Below are positions 37,354 through 46,701 of a stretch of 64,000 bases of DNA, in pieces; within the stretch, counting starts at the first letter, position 1; each line of letters begins with the position of its first letter. The notes under the pieces are model-generated. The model was not told where the DNA came from, made no database searches, and was given only the letters and a program-made list of their open reading frames with translations. Source of the DNA: Blastococcus capsensis (GTDB lineage Bacteria; Actinomycetota; Actinomycetes; Mycobacteriales; Geodermatophilaceae). The position numbers and the translations under genes were made by a program. Location: NCBI RefSeq assembly GCF_030165005.1, contig NZ_JASNNW010000024.1:33015-97014 (forward strand), in the 5' to 3' direction.

Positions 37354-40038
37354 ATGCAGACCGCCGAGATCCGCCGCCGCTTCCTGGAGCACTTCGCCCA
37401 GCGAGGGCACACCGTCGTCCCCAGTGCCTCGCTGGTCTCGCCGGACCCGTCGCTGCTGTTCACCGTCGCCGGCATGGTGCCGTTCATCCCGTACCTGACC
37501 GGCCGGGAGCCCGCGCCGTTCGCACGGGCCACGAGCGTGCAGAAGTGCGTCCGCACCCTCGACATCGAGGAGGTGGGCAAGACCACCCGGCACGGCACGT
37601 TCTTCCAGATGAACGGCAACTTCTCCTTCGGCGACTACTTCAAGGAAGGCGCCGTCCAGCACGCCTGGCAGCTGATCACCGGGCGGCTGGAGGACGGCGG
37701 GCTGGGCTTCGACCCCGACCGCATCTGGGTCACCGTCTACCTCGACGACGACGAGGCCGCCGACGCCTGGCGCCGCATCGCCGGCCTGCCCGAGGAGCGG
37801 ATCCAGCGGCTGGGCAAGAAGGACAACTACTGGCACACCGGTGCTCCCGGCCCCGGCGGGCCGTGCTCGGAGATCTACTTCGACCGCGGCCCGGAGTTCG
37901 GTCCGGACGGCGGCCCGCTGGTCGACACCGCCGGCGACCGGTTCCTGGAGATCTGGAACCTCGTCTTCATGCAGTACGAGCTGACCGACGTCCGGAGCAA
38001 GGAGGAGTTCACGGTCGTCGGCGAGCTGCCGAAGAAGAACATCGACACCGGCATGGGCCTGGAGCGGGTGGCCTTCCTGCTGCAGGGCGTCGACAACATG
38101 TACGAGATCGACGAGGTCGCCCCGGTGCTGCGCCGGGCCGCCGACCTCGCCGGTGTCACCTACGGCAAGGACACCGACTCCGACGTGCGGCTGCGCGTGG
38201 TCGCCGACCACGTGCGCAGCGGTCTGATGCTGATCGGCGACGGTGTCACGCCGGGCAACGAGGGCCGCGGGTACATCCTGCGCCGGCTGCTGCGCCGCGC
38301 CGTCCGTTCGATGAAGCTGCTCGGCGTCGACGAAGCGACGCTGCCCGAGCTGCTGCCGGTCTCCCGCGACGCGATGAGCGCCAGCTACCCCGAGCTGGCC
38401 ACCGATTTCGCCCGCATCTCCGCCGTCGCCTACGCCGAGGAGGAGGCCTTCCGCCGCACCCTCGCCTCGGGGACGGCGCTGTTCGACACCGCCGTGTCGC
38501 AGGCGAAGCAGGCCGGCACACCGAAGCTGTCGGGGGAGCAGGCCTTCTCGCTGCACGACACCTACGGCTTCCCGATCGACGTCACCCTCGAGATGGCCGC
38601 CGAGCAGGGCGTGACCGTCGACGAGGCGGGTTTCCGCGCGCTCATGACGGAGCAGCGCGACCGCGCCCGCGCCGACGCGCGCGCCAAGCGCACCGGGTCG
38701 GTCGACGTCCTGGCCTACCGCCGGCTGCTGGCCGAGCACGGCCCGACCGACTGGCGCGCCTACGAGACCGTGCGCACCGACTCCCGCGTCCTCGGCGTCG
38801 TCGCCGAGGGCGACGACGAGGAGGCCCGCCCGGCCGGCCCGGGAGAGATCACCCGGGTGGTCCTCGACCGCACCCCGTTCTACGCGGAGTCCGGTGGCCA
38901 GGTCGCCGACGCCGGCATCCTGACCTGGGACGGCGGCCGGGCCGAGGTCATCGACGTCCAGCGGCCGGTGAAGGGGCTGGTGGCCCACCAGGTCCGGATC
39001 CTGGAGGGCGAGCTGTACCGCGGCACGGAGCTCACCGCCGAGGTCGACCGCGAGTGGCGGCTGTCGGCCTGCCAGGCGCACTCGGGCACGCACGTGGTGC
39101 ACGCCGCGCTGCGCCAGGTGCTCGGCCCGCAGGCGCTGCAGTCGGGCTCGTACAACCGCCCCGGTTACCTGCGGCTGGACTTCGCCTGGCAGGGGGCGCT
39201 CACCCAGCAGCAGCGGAGCGACATCGAGGACGTCGCCAACGCCGCCGTCCGCGCCGACCACCCGGTCACCGCGTCGTGGATGACGCTGCCCGAGGCCCAG
39301 GCGTTCGGCGCGCTGGCGCTGTTCGGCGAGACCTACGGCGAGCAGGTGCGCGTCGTGGAGATCGGCGGCCCGTGGTCGCGCGAGCTCTGCGGTGGCACCC
39401 ACGTCCGCGGCAGCGCGCAGATCGGCACCCTCGCCCTGACCGGCGAGTCGTCGGTCGGCTCGGGCGCCCGGCGCGTCGAGGCGGTCGTCGGGCTCGAGGG
39501 CTTCCGCTACCTGGCCCGCGAGCGGGACCTGGTCCGCCAGCTCGCCGAGATCCTCAAGTCGCCGCAGGACGGGCTGGTCGACCGGGTGAGCGGCATGGTG
39601 GCCCGCCTGCGCGACCTCGACCGGGAGCTGGCCGACCTGCGCGCCCAGCAGAGCGTCGCCGCGGCGGGGGAGCTCGCCGCCTCGGCCGGCGACGTCGGTG
39701 GCGTCGCCGTCGTCACCGGGTCACCGGCCGGGCTGAGCGGCGGCGATCTCCGCACCCTCGCCCTCGACGTCCGGGGCCGCCTGGCCGCCGACCGGCCGGC
39801 CGTCGTGCTGCTGGCCTCGGAGTCCGGTGGCAAGGTGGCACTCGTTGCCGCCCTCAACCCGGTCGCGGTCGCGCAGGGGTTGTCGGCCAACGACGTCCTG
39901 AAGGCGGCCTCGGCTCCCGTCGGCGGTCGCGGGGGCGGCAAGTCCGACGTCGCACAGGGGGGCGGCACCGATCCCGCGGGTATCCCCGCTGCGTTGCAGG
40001 CAGGCATCCAGGCGGTTGCGACCGCCACTGGGAGGTAG
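37354..40038 (+). CDS. alaS: Alanyl-tRNA synthetase
   Basis: Class II synthetase of 894 aa. The catalytic domain is N-terminal (TRHGTFFQMNGNFSFGDYF). The editing domain (about 560-740) has the zinc ligands in HSGTHVVHAAL and CGGTHVRGSAQIG. The C-terminal C-Ala domain ends with GGRGGGKSDVAQGGG. Length and motif set are complete. First gene of the tight unit alaS-ruvX-mltG-aroE-prepilin peptidase. Confidence 0.97.
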   Translation: MQTAEIRRRFLEHFAQRGHTVVPSASLVSPDPSLLFTVAGMVPFIPYLTGREPAPFARATSVQKCVRTLDIEEVGKTTRHGTFFQMNGNFSFGDYFKEGAVQHAWQLITGRLEDGGLGFDPDRIWVTVYLDDDEAADAWRRIAGLPEERIQRLGKKDNYWHTGAPGPGGPCSEIYFDRGPEFGPDGGPLVDTAGDRFLEIWNLVFMQYELTDVRSKEEFTVVGELPKKNIDTGMGLERVAFLLQGVDNMYEIDEVAPVLRRAADLAGVTYGKDTDSDVRLRVVADHVRSGLMLIGDGVTPGNEGRGYILRRLLRRAVRSMKLLGVDEATLPELLPVSRDAMSASYPELATDFARISAVAYAEEEAFRRTLASGTALFDTAVSQAKQAGTPKLSGEQAFSLHDTYGFPIDVTLEMAAEQGVTVDEAGFRALMTEQRDRARADARAKRTGSVDVLAYRRLLAEHGPTDWRAYETVRTDSRVLGVVAEGDDEEARPAGPGEITRVVLDRTPFYAESGGQVADAGILTWDGGRAEVIDVQRPVKGLVAHQVRILEGELYRGTELTAEVDREWRLSACQAHSGTHVVHAALRQVLGPQALQSGSYNRPGYLRLDFAWQGALTQQQRSDIEDVANAAVRADHPVTASWMTLPEAQAFGALALFGETYGEQVRVVEIGGPWSRELCGGTHVRGSAQIGTLALTGESSVGSGARRVEAVVGLEGFRYLARERDLVRQLAEILKSPQDGLVDRVSGMVARLRDLDRELADLRAQQSVAAAGELAASAGDVGGVAVVTGSPAGLSGGDLRTLALDVRGRLAADRPAVVLLASESGGKVALVAALNPVAVAQGLSANDVLKAASAPVGGRGGGKSDVAQGGGTDPAGIPAALQAGIQAVATATGR

Positions 40039-40044
40039 ACCATC

Positions 40045-40719
40045 GTGTCCGGATCCGAGCACAGCCCCGAGGACACCGGCCCCGTGGGCCGGCGGCGTCG
40101 TGAGCTGCCGGCCGTGCCACCGGCGCGTCCCCGGCCGTCCACCGGTGAGCAGCCGTCCTACCACCCGACCACCGAGATCGATCTCACCCAGGGCTTCCCG
40201 CCGGTCAAGCACGAGACCACGGAGATCGACCTGAGCGGTGGCTGGCCGCAGCACCTCAAGGTGCCGCCGCGCCGGCCCGGCGCGACCCCGCGGCGAGGCC
40301 GGGTGCTCGGCATCGACGTGGGCACCGTGCGGGTCGGCGTCGCGCTGTCCGACGTGACCGGCACCCTCGCCAGCCCGCTGGAGACGCTCCGCCGGGCGAA
40401 GAACAGGTCGGACCTCGACCAGCTCGTCGCGCTCGTCGCGGAACACGAGGTGACCGAGGTGGTGGTGGGGGAGCCGGTGCACCTGTCCGGTTTGCCGGGC
40501 ACTTCTGCCCAGGATGCTGCCGATTACGCACAGGAACTGGCCGACCGCATCCCGGATGTGCCGGTGAACCTGATCGACGAGAGGCTCTCCACCGTGACCG
40601 CAGCCAGCCAGCTCCGCGAGGGCGGCATCGACAGCCGGCGTCAGCGCGGAGTGATCGACCAGGCGGCGGCCGTGGTCATCCTCCAGCAGTATCTCGACAG
40701 CAGCCGGACGGGCTCGTGA
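40045..40719 (+). CDS. ruvX: RuvX/YqgF Holliday junction resolvase-like protein with N-terminal extension
   Basis: RNase H-fold nuclease of 224 aa, about 80 residues longer than the usual 140. The core (from about residue 85) has GIDVGTVRVGVALSD, the VVVGEPVHLSGLPG loop and the LIDERLSTVTA and DQAAAVVIL acidic sites. Family roles are 16S rRNA 5' end processing and junction resolution. The extension is charged and contains two similar motifs, TTEIDLTQGFPP (42-53) and TTEIDLSGGWPQ (58-69). Starts 6 nt after alaS; mltG overlaps its stop. Confidence 0.92.
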   Translation: MSGSEHSPEDTGPVGRRRRELPAVPPARPRPSTGEQPSYHPTTEIDLTQGFPPVKHETTEIDLSGGWPQHLKVPPRRPGATPRRGRVLGIDVGTVRVGVALSDVTGTLASPLETLRRAKNRSDLDQLVALVAEHEVTEVVVGEPVHLSGLPGTSAQDAADYAQELADRIPDVPVNLIDERLSTVTAASQLREGGIDSRRQRGVIDQAAAVVILQQYLDSSRTGS

Positions 40720-42455
40720 CTGCGCCCGGCGGGCCGCCGCGGCGAGGCAGGTACTCCTTCGACGGGGCCCTCGGTGGGGGCCCCTCGTCGTTCGGGACGG
40801 GCCCCGGCCCCTCCGCCGGCCACGGCTTCCCGCCGAGCCTCGGTCGTGGGGCCGCACACGAGGACGCCACCGGTCCGATGGTGGAGCCGGACTGGTGGTC
40901 GTTCGGATCGACCGACGACCCGGGTCACCCGCTCAGCTCGCGGCACGGCGGCGGCGACGAGCACGGCTTCGGCCCCCATCCGTCGGCGCCGCTCCCGCCG
41001 CTGCCCACGGGCGCCTGGGACCGGCTGCGTCCGCGGCCGGAACCGGGGGACGACGACGCGACCGTGGCTGCCCCGCGGCTCGCCGGACACCCCGACGAAG
41101 AGCTCCCCGAGGACGACGCCCCCACGACCGCTGAGCCCCTCTGGGACGAGCAGACCGGCGGCCTGGACGTCATCGGCGCCAACGTCGCCGATGACCGACC
41201 GCGCCGCCGCGGATTCCGTCGCGGTCGCCCCGCGGCCGTGCCGCCGGCACCGGTGGCGGACGGGGGAGAGGTTCCGGGACGCCGGGGCGACGACCTCCCG
41301 ACCGGACACGACGACGATCTCCTGGACACCTCCACCGCGGACGGGTACGACGCGGCCGCCGACGACGAGATCCCGGTGGAGCCCTACGACCCGCGCAGCG
41401 ACCGGCGCCGCCGCCGGCGGCCGTTCGCGGTGATCCTGGCGCTGCTCGTGCTCGCGGGCATCGTCACGGGGATCGTCGTGGGCGGCCAGCAGCTGCTGGG
41501 CCTGCTCGACCCGGCCTCCCGCGACTACACCGGCGCGGGCACCGGCAGCATCGACGTGCGCGTCCAGGAGGGCGACACGCTCAGCGACATCGCCCGCACC
41601 CTCGCCGAGGCCGACGTCATCGCCTCCACCGCACCGTTCGTGAGCGCGGCGGAGGCCGATCCCGACGCCACCGGCATCCAGCCCGGCGTCTACACCCTGC
41701 GGCTGCAGATGAGCGGCGAGGCGGCGCTGGAGATGCTGCTCGACCCGGCCTCGCGCCAGGTGTCGCGAGTCACGGTGCCCGAGGGCTTCACGGTGGAGCA
41801 GATCCTCGCCCGGCTCGCGGAGGAGACCGGCACGCCGCTCGAGGAGCTGGAGGCGGCGGCCGATCCGGCCGTGCTGAGGCTTCCTGCCTACGCTGGTGGC
41901 CAGCTCGAGGGCTTCCTGTTCCCGGCCACCTACGACTTCGAACCCGGCACCACGCCGCAGCAGATGCTGCAGCGGATGGTCGACACGTTCACCGAGGTGG
42001 CCGCCCGGATCCGGCTGGAGGAGCGCGCCGCGGCGCTGGGCCTGAGCCCCTACGAGGTGGTCACGGTCGCGTCGATGGTGCAGTCGGAGACGCGGCTCGA
42101 CGAGGAGCGGGCGGACGTCGCCCAGGTGATCTACAACCGGCTCGAGCAGGGGATCCCACTCGGCATCGACGCGACGCTCGCCTACGGCCTGGACAAGAGC
42201 GGCAACGAGCTCACCGTGTCGGATCTGCAGACCGATGGGCCGTACAACACCCGCACCCGTCAGGGTCTCCCACCGACGCCGATCAGCTCGCCCGGGGAGG
42301 CCAGCCTGGAGGCCGCCCTGACCCCGAGCACCGGTGACCTCCTGTACTACGTGCTGGAGTCCGAGGACGGCGCGCACTTCTTCACCAGCAACTACGCCGA
42401 GTTCCAGGAAGCGCGCCAGCGGTGCGCCGCGGCCGGTCTCGGATGCGGTGGCTGA
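40716..42455 (+). CDS. mltG: Endolytic murein transglycosylase MltG (YceG-like)
   Basis: Protein of 579 aa that would cut nascent peptidoglycan strands. Residues 1-225 are a long, acidic/Pro-rich, probably disordered cytoplasmic region; a membrane helix follows (FAVILALLVLAGIVTGIVV), then a LysM-like segment (VQEGDTLSDIARTLAEADV) and the YceG domain with the catalytic Glu in ASMVQSETRLDEERADVAQ and YNTRTRQGLPPTPI. The long N-terminal region is typical of actinobacterial members. GTG overlaps the ruvX stop. Confidence 0.93.
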   Translation: MTAPGGPPRRGRYSFDGALGGGPSSFGTGPGPSAGHGFPPSLGRGAAHEDATGPMVEPDWWSFGSTDDPGHPLSSRHGGGDEHGFGPHPSAPLPPLPTGAWDRLRPRPEPGDDDATVAAPRLAGHPDEELPEDDAPTTAEPLWDEQTGGLDVIGANVADDRPRRRGFRRGRPAAVPPAPVADGGEVPGRRGDDLPTGHDDDLLDTSTADGYDAAADDEIPVEPYDPRSDRRRRRRPFAVILALLVLAGIVTGIVVGGQQLLGLLDPASRDYTGAGTGSIDVRVQEGDTLSDIARTLAEADVIASTAPFVSAAEADPDATGIQPGVYTLRLQMSGEAALEMLLDPASRQVSRVTVPEGFTVEQILARLAEETGTPLEELEAAADPAVLRLPAYAGGQLEGFLFPATYDFEPGTTPQQMLQRMVDTFTEVAARIRLEERAAALGLSPYEVVTVASMVQSETRLDEERADVAQVIYNRLEQGIPLGIDATLAYGLDKSGNELTVSDLQTDGPYNTRTRQGLPPTPISSPGEASLEAALTPSTGDLLYYVLESEDGAHFFTSNYAEFQEARQRCAAAGLGCGG

Positions 42456-43254
42456 CCGGCACCAGCGGGCGGCGGTCGTCGGCCGGCCGGTGACGCACTC
42501 GCTCTCCCCGCTGCTGCACCGCGCTGCCTACGCGGCACTGGGGCTCACCGACTGGACCTACGACGCGCTCGACGTCGGGGCCGAGGACGTGGTGCCACTC
42601 CTCGCCGGACTGGGCGAGGAGTGGCGCGGTTTCTCGGTGACCATGCCGTGCAAGCGGGCGGCCGTCGAGGTCGCCGACGTCGTGGAACCGCTGCCGCGGC
42701 TGCTGCAGGCCGCCAACACCCTGGTCCGCACCGACGCCGGCTGGCGGGCCGAGAACACCGACGTCACCGGCGTCGGGATGGCGTTGCAGGTTGCCGGCGT
42801 GGAGCAGGTGCAGCACGCAGCGGTCCTCGGGGCCGGGGGGACGGCGGCGGCGGCTGCCGTGGCGCTCGCGTCGCTGGGCGCCCAGCAGATCGACCTGGTC
42901 GTCCGGGAGCCGGCGCGGGCCGGTGACGTCCGGCGGGTGCTGGACACCCTCGGGGTGCGGACCCGTGTCCTGCCGCTCGCGGGTGCCCACGTCGAGGCCC
43001 CGGTCGTGGTCAGCACCGTACCGGTCGGCGGTCAGCCGGCCGTGGCGGCGCTGGACTGGCACGGCGGGCAGACGGTGCTCGACGTGCTCTACGCGCCGTG
43101 GCCCACACCGCTGGCCGACCGCGTCACCGCGGCGGGCGGCACGGTCATCGGCGGCCTGGAGGTGCTGTTCTGGCAGGCCACCGTCCAGGTGGAGCTCATG
43201 ACGGGGCAGCCCGCGCCCCTCGGTGCGATGCGCGCCGCCCTCGACGCCCGCTGA
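42448..43254 (+). CDS. aroE: Shikimate dehydrogenase
   Basis: NADPH-dependent dehydrogenase of 268 aa in aromatic amino acid synthesis. Shikimate-binding SLSPLLHRAAYAALG, the catalytic Lys in FSVTMPCKRAAVEV, AENTDVTGVGM and the nucleotide loop GAGGTAAAAAVAL are present. The strict VT(V/I)PHK motif is relaxed to VTMPCK, as in other actinobacterial copies. Overlaps mltG by 8 nt, in line with translation coupling. Confidence 0.93.
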   Translation: MADRHQRAAVVGRPVTHSLSPLLHRAAYAALGLTDWTYDALDVGAEDVVPLLAGLGEEWRGFSVTMPCKRAAVEVADVVEPLPRLLQAANTLVRTDAGWRAENTDVTGVGMALQVAGVEQVQHAAVLGAGGTAAAAAVALASLGAQQIDLVVREPARAGDVRRVLDTLGVRTRVLPLAGAHVEAPVVVSTVPVGGQPAVAALDWHGGQTVLDVLYAPWPTPLADRVTAAGGTVIGGLEVLFWQATVQVELMTGQPAPLGAMRAALDAR

Positions 43255-43262
43255 ACGCCGCC

Positions 43263-43925
43263 GTGGACATCGCCCGGCCGGTCCTGGTCGGCGCCGCGCT
43301 GATCGGTTCGCTGGCGCTCGGTCCCTGGCTCGCGCGGACCGCCGCGCGGCTCGCCGCCCGTGACGACCGGGCGACCGCGCCTCCCGCCGCCCTCGCGCTG
43401 GCGACGGCGCTGCTCGCTGCCGGCCTGGCCGGCGCCGTGCTGCTCGGCGGGCTCCGGCCGGCCACGTTCGCACTCGCCTGGGGCGCCGGCGCCGCGGTCG
43501 TCCTCGCGCTGGTCGACCTGGCGGTCCACCGGCTGCCGGACCGGGTGGTCCTGCCGGCGCTGGCTGTCTGCACCGCGGCGCTGCTTGTCGATGCCGTCGT
43601 GCTGGGCACCTGGACGGCACTGGCGCGGGCGGTCGCGGCCGGTGCGGCGGTGGTCGTCGTCTCGGGCGGGGCCCGGCTGCTCGCGCCGGCGGCCCTGGGC
43701 TTCGGCGACGTCAAGCTGCTGGGGCTGATCGGCCTGGTGCTGGGCTGGTTCGGCTGGGGCGTCCTGCTGGCCGGGATCTTCCTCGGGCTGCTGACCGGTG
43801 CGCTGGCCTCGGTCGCCCTCGTGGCCAGTGGCCGGGCCGGCTGGCGCAGCGCCGTGCCCTTCGGCCCGCCGCTGCTCGTCGGGGCCGCCCTGGTCCTCGC
43901 GCTGGCAGGGTGGGCGACCTTCTGA
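43263..43925 (+). CDS. A24-family prepilin peptidase, methylase domain missing
   Basis: Membrane protease of 220 aa with about seven helices. The two catalytic aspartates are in DLAVHRLPDRVV (about residue 85) and the GxGD motif GFGDVKLLG (about 147). The N-terminal Cys-rich methyltransferase domain of classical PilD is absent, as in the TadV/CpaA-like shorter group. It would process prepilins for Flp/Tad or type IV pili encoded elsewhere. GTG is 8 nt after aroE. Confidence 0.85.
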   Translation: MDIARPVLVGAALIGSLALGPWLARTAARLAARDDRATAPPAALALATALLAAGLAGAVLLGGLRPATFALAWGAGAAVVLALVDLAVHRLPDRVVLPALAVCTAALLVDAVVLGTWTALARAVAAGAAVVVVSGGARLLAPAALGFGDVKLLGLIGLVLGWFGWGVLLAGIFLGLLTGALASVALVASGRAGWRSAVPFGPPLLVGAALVLALAGWATF

Positions 43926-43964
43926 GGGCACCGGTCGGCGCGCGTCCGGCCGGGTCGACCGAAC

Positions 43965-44354
43965 TCAGGCCTTGACGGCCAATACCGGGCGGTCGGCCTC
44001 CAGCAGGATCCGCTGGGCTGTGCTCCCCATGATGAGCTTGCCGACCGGAGACCGGTGGCGCAGCCCGATGACGACGACCGATGCATCGGTCTCCTGGGCG
44101 ACGCGCACGATGCGGTCGGCGAGCTCCCCGGTGTAGGGCTCCTGGCGGATGTGGGCGCGTACGCCCGACCGGGACGCCCGCGCCAGCAACTCCTCGACCG
44201 CCCCCTCGCCGGCCAGCGCGGCGCTGACCGCGGCCCCCTCGCGTGGGGAGTTGAGCACCAGCAGGTCCTCGTTGCGGCGCTGTGCTTCCGAGAGCGCTGC
44301 CGCGAAGGCGGCCTCTCCCTGCGGGTTGGGGATGTAGCCGACCAGGACGGTCAT
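43965..44354 (-). CDS. Universal stress protein (UspA family)
   Basis: Single-domain protein of 129 aa. TVLVGYIPNPQGEAAF opens the fold and the ATP-binding motif GLRHRSPVGKLIMGSTAQRIL (G-2x-G-9x-GS) is complete near the C-terminus. UspA proteins help survive starvation and stress. It marks the border between the housekeeping block and the catabolic island and is divergent from the talarate dehydratase gene. ATG at 44354; a longer in-frame start upstream is unlikely. Confidence 0.9.
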   Translation of the reverse strand: MTVLVGYIPNPQGEAAFAAALSEAQRRNEDLLVLNSPREGAAVSAALAGEGAVEELLARASRSGVRAHIRQEPYTGELADRIVRVAQETDASVVVIGLRHRSPVGKLIMGSTAQRILLEADRPVLAVKA

Positions 44355-44553
44355 CAGAGTTCCTCGAGATCGGGGTGCGGAGGGCGGTCCGCCGGGGGAT
44401 GAGCCTCGGTAGGATACGAGATACCAACAAGCGTAGGGTGCGACGCAGCTCCGTGGTGCCTCGTCCGGGCCGGACCCGACAGGGGCGGCCCGGTCCACCG
44501 GAGCTCACCGAGGCGCTCGGCCCAAGGTGAGCTGCTAGTCACGAAGGAGGCGC

Positions 44554-45744
44554 ATGGCCGCCGACACGCCCGCCATCGTGAGTGGTGCGGTCCCACGTCC
44601 TGACTCCGTCCCCGCGGTTCTCGATCGCATCGAGTCGGTGACGCTCTCGTCCATCACCCTCCCGCTGGCCGCCGCCGTCAGCGACGCCAAGGTGTTGACG
44701 GGCCGCCAGCGGCCCATGACCGAAGTGGCGTTCCTGTTCGCCGAGGTGCGTACCGAAAGCGGCCACGAGGGGCTGGGGTTCAGCTACTCGAAGCGAGCTG
44801 GTGGGCCGGCACAGTTCGCCCATGCCCGAGAGATCGTCCCGGACCTGATCGGCGAGGACCCGAACGACATCGGACGGCTCTGGACGAAGCTGGTGTGGGC
44901 GGGCGCTTCCGTCGGTCGCAGCGGGGCGTCGACGCAGGCGATCGCCGCGCTCGACGTCGCCCTGTGGGACCTCAAGGCCAAGCGGGCCGGCTTGCCGCTG
45001 GCCAAGCTCCTGGGGGCCCACCGCGACTCGGTCCGCTGCTACAACACCTCCGGTGGCTTCCTGCACGAATCGATCGAGCAGGTCGTGGACAACGCCAGCG
45101 CCTCGATGGACGCCGGCATCGGCGGTATCAAGATCAAGGTCGGTCAGCCCGACTCGGCGGAGGACCTGCGACGGGTCCGCTCGGTGCGCGAGCACATCGG
45201 CGACGACTTCCCACTCATGGTGGACGCCAACCAGCAGTGGGACCGGCCCACCGCACGACGGGTCTGCCGGGCGCTCGACGAGTTCGGCCTGACCTGGATC
45301 GAGGAGCCGCTCGACGCCTACGACGCGGAGGGTCATGCCCAGCTCACCCACTCCCTGGACACGGCGATCGCCACGGGGGAGATGCTCACCAGCGTCGCCG
45401 ACCACCACGAACTGCTCCGCTTGGGCGCCGTGGACATCATCCAGCCCGACGCCCCGCGTATCGGCGGCATCACGCAGTTCCTGCGCCTGGCGACCCTCGC
45501 CGAGCACCGGAACGTGTTGCTGGCCCCGCACTTCGCCATGGAGATCCACCTGCACCTGGCGGCGGCCTACCCCCACGAATCCTGGGTCGAGCACTTCGAC
45601 TGGCTCTACCCGTTGTTCAACGAGCGCCTCAGGATCAGCGGCGGGCGGATGCACCTGTCCGGGCGTCCGGGTCTCGGGATCACGTTGAGCGAGCAGGCCC
45701 GGGCCTGGACCGTGGACCGGTTCCACATCGTTGCGCCGTGCTGA
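44554..45744 (+). CDS. Enolase-superfamily sugar-acid dehydratase (L-talarate/galactarate dehydratase-like)
   Basis: Mandelate racemase/muconate lactonising family enzyme of 396 aa. Catalytic Lys is in GGIKIKVGQ (about residue 194), metal ligands are in MVDANQQW, WIEEPLDAYD and IATGEML, and the Asp-His dyad is in IIQPDAPR and APHFAMEIHLHLAAAYP. These segments match my memory of L-talarate/galactarate dehydratases (TalrD/GalrD), which make 5-keto-4-deoxyglucarate from these aldarates. Residues 1-20 are a non-conserved extension; starts further in are possible. First gene of the catabolic island. Substrate is inferred. Confidence 0.85.
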   Translation: MAADTPAIVSGAVPRPDSVPAVLDRIESVTLSSITLPLAAAVSDAKVLTGRQRPMTEVAFLFAEVRTESGHEGLGFSYSKRAGGPAQFAHAREIVPDLIGEDPNDIGRLWTKLVWAGASVGRSGASTQAIAALDVALWDLKAKRAGLPLAKLLGAHRDSVRCYNTSGGFLHESIEQVVDNASASMDAGIGGIKIKVGQPDSAEDLRRVRSVREHIGDDFPLMVDANQQWDRPTARRVCRALDEFGLTWIEEPLDAYDAEGHAQLTHSLDTAIATGEMLTSVADHHELLRLGAVDIIQPDAPRIGGITQFLRLATLAEHRNVLLAPHFAMEIHLHLAAAYPHESWVEHFDWLYPLFNERLRISGGRMHLSGRPGLGITLSEQARAWTVDRFHIVAPC

Positions 45745-45788
45745 CCACCGGCCGCGACGACGACCGCACCGCAGGAGGATTCCGGCCC

Positions 45789-45833
45789 ATGCCCGACGTC
45801 ATCGACAGCGTGCCGCAGAAGGCCGGTGCCTGA
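45789..45833 (+). CDS. Possible 14-residue leader peptide before the ATP-grasp gene
   Basis: ATG preceded at 10 nt by a perfect AGGAGG, encoding MPDVIDSVPQKAGA and ending at TGA 45831-45833, inside or just before the ATP-grasp start. The ribosome binding site is much stronger than that of the gene it precedes. It may couple translation or be the broken start of a lost gene. Confidence 0.3.
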   Translation: MPDVIDSVPQKAGA

Positions 45834-46701
45834 GGTGGGGGCGGGTACCCGGGTCGCCTTGGTCACGTCCGAACGCGGACAGCCGCTGGACCCGGACCTC
45901 CCGCTCGCCGTCCCGGCTCTGGTGGCGGCCGGACTGGAGCCGCACGTCGTTCGCTGGGACGAGCCCGGCGTCGACTGGAATTCCTTCGCGCTGACCGTGG
46001 TCCGGTCCTGCTGGGACTACACCTGGCGCCTGCCTGAGTTCCTCGCCTGGGCGGAGCGGGTGCCGAGGCTCCGGAACCCGGTGGATGTCATGCGCTGGAA
46101 CGCGGACAAGGCCTACCTCGGGGACCTCGAGCGGGCCGGGCTGCCCGTGGTGCCGACCGCCTGGGCGCCCCGGGCCGTCGACGACCTGCCCGAGGCGGCG
46201 GAGTGGGTGGTCAAGCCGTCGGTCTCCGCCGGTTCTCGCGACACCGCCCGTTGGACCGACGCCCACGCGGCGCTGGCGCACGCCGCGGACCTGGCCGCCG
46301 CCGGTCGGGTCGCCATGGTCCAGCCGTACCAGGCCAGCGTCGACCGGCTGGGCGAGACGGCGATGCTGTTCCTCGGTGGCCGGTTCTCCCACGCGGTGCG
46401 GAAGGGACCGTTGCTGCGCCGCGGCGAGGGCGTGCGCCAGGACAGGGACAGCCGGGGTGACCTCCTTCCCGTCGAGGCGAGCGCCGCTCAGCGCCGTGCC
46501 GCCGAGTCGGTGCTGGATGCCGTGACGGCACTGCTGCCCGGGGCGGCGCCGCTCCTGTTCGCACGGGTCGACCTGGTGGAGGACGCCGAGGGGCGGCCGA
46601 TCGTCCTGGAGCTCGAGCTGACCGAACCGAGCCTCTTCCTTCCGCAGGCGCCGCACGCTGCCGCCCGGCTCGCCGCTGCGGTGGCGGACATCGTGGCCTG
46701 A
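45826..46701 (+). CDS. ATP-grasp domain protein (RimK/glutathione synthetase-like)
   Basis: Protein of 291 aa with an ATP-grasp layout: preATP-grasp N-terminus, NPVDVMRWNADKAYL, the ATP-binding Lys in WVVKPSVSAGSRDTARW, and the metal-binding end LFARVDLVEDAEGRPIVLELELTEPSLF. Such proteins join a carboxylate to an amine or thiol. It lacks an obvious role in aldarate breakdown and may be a passenger gene. GTG at 45826 or 45835; the second lies one base after the small upstream reading frame. Confidence 0.85.
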   Translation: MPEVGAGTRVALVTSERGQPLDPDLPLAVPALVAAGLEPHVVRWDEPGVDWNSFALTVVRSCWDYTWRLPEFLAWAERVPRLRNPVDVMRWNADKAYLGDLERAGLPVVPTAWAPRAVDDLPEAAEWVVKPSVSAGSRDTARWTDAHAALAHAADLAAAGRVAMVQPYQASVDRLGETAMLFLGGRFSHAVRKGPLLRRGEGVRQDRDSRGDLLPVEASAAQRRAAESVLDAVTALLPGAAPLLFARVDLVEDAEGRPIVLELELTEPSLFLPQAPHAAARLAAAVADIVA

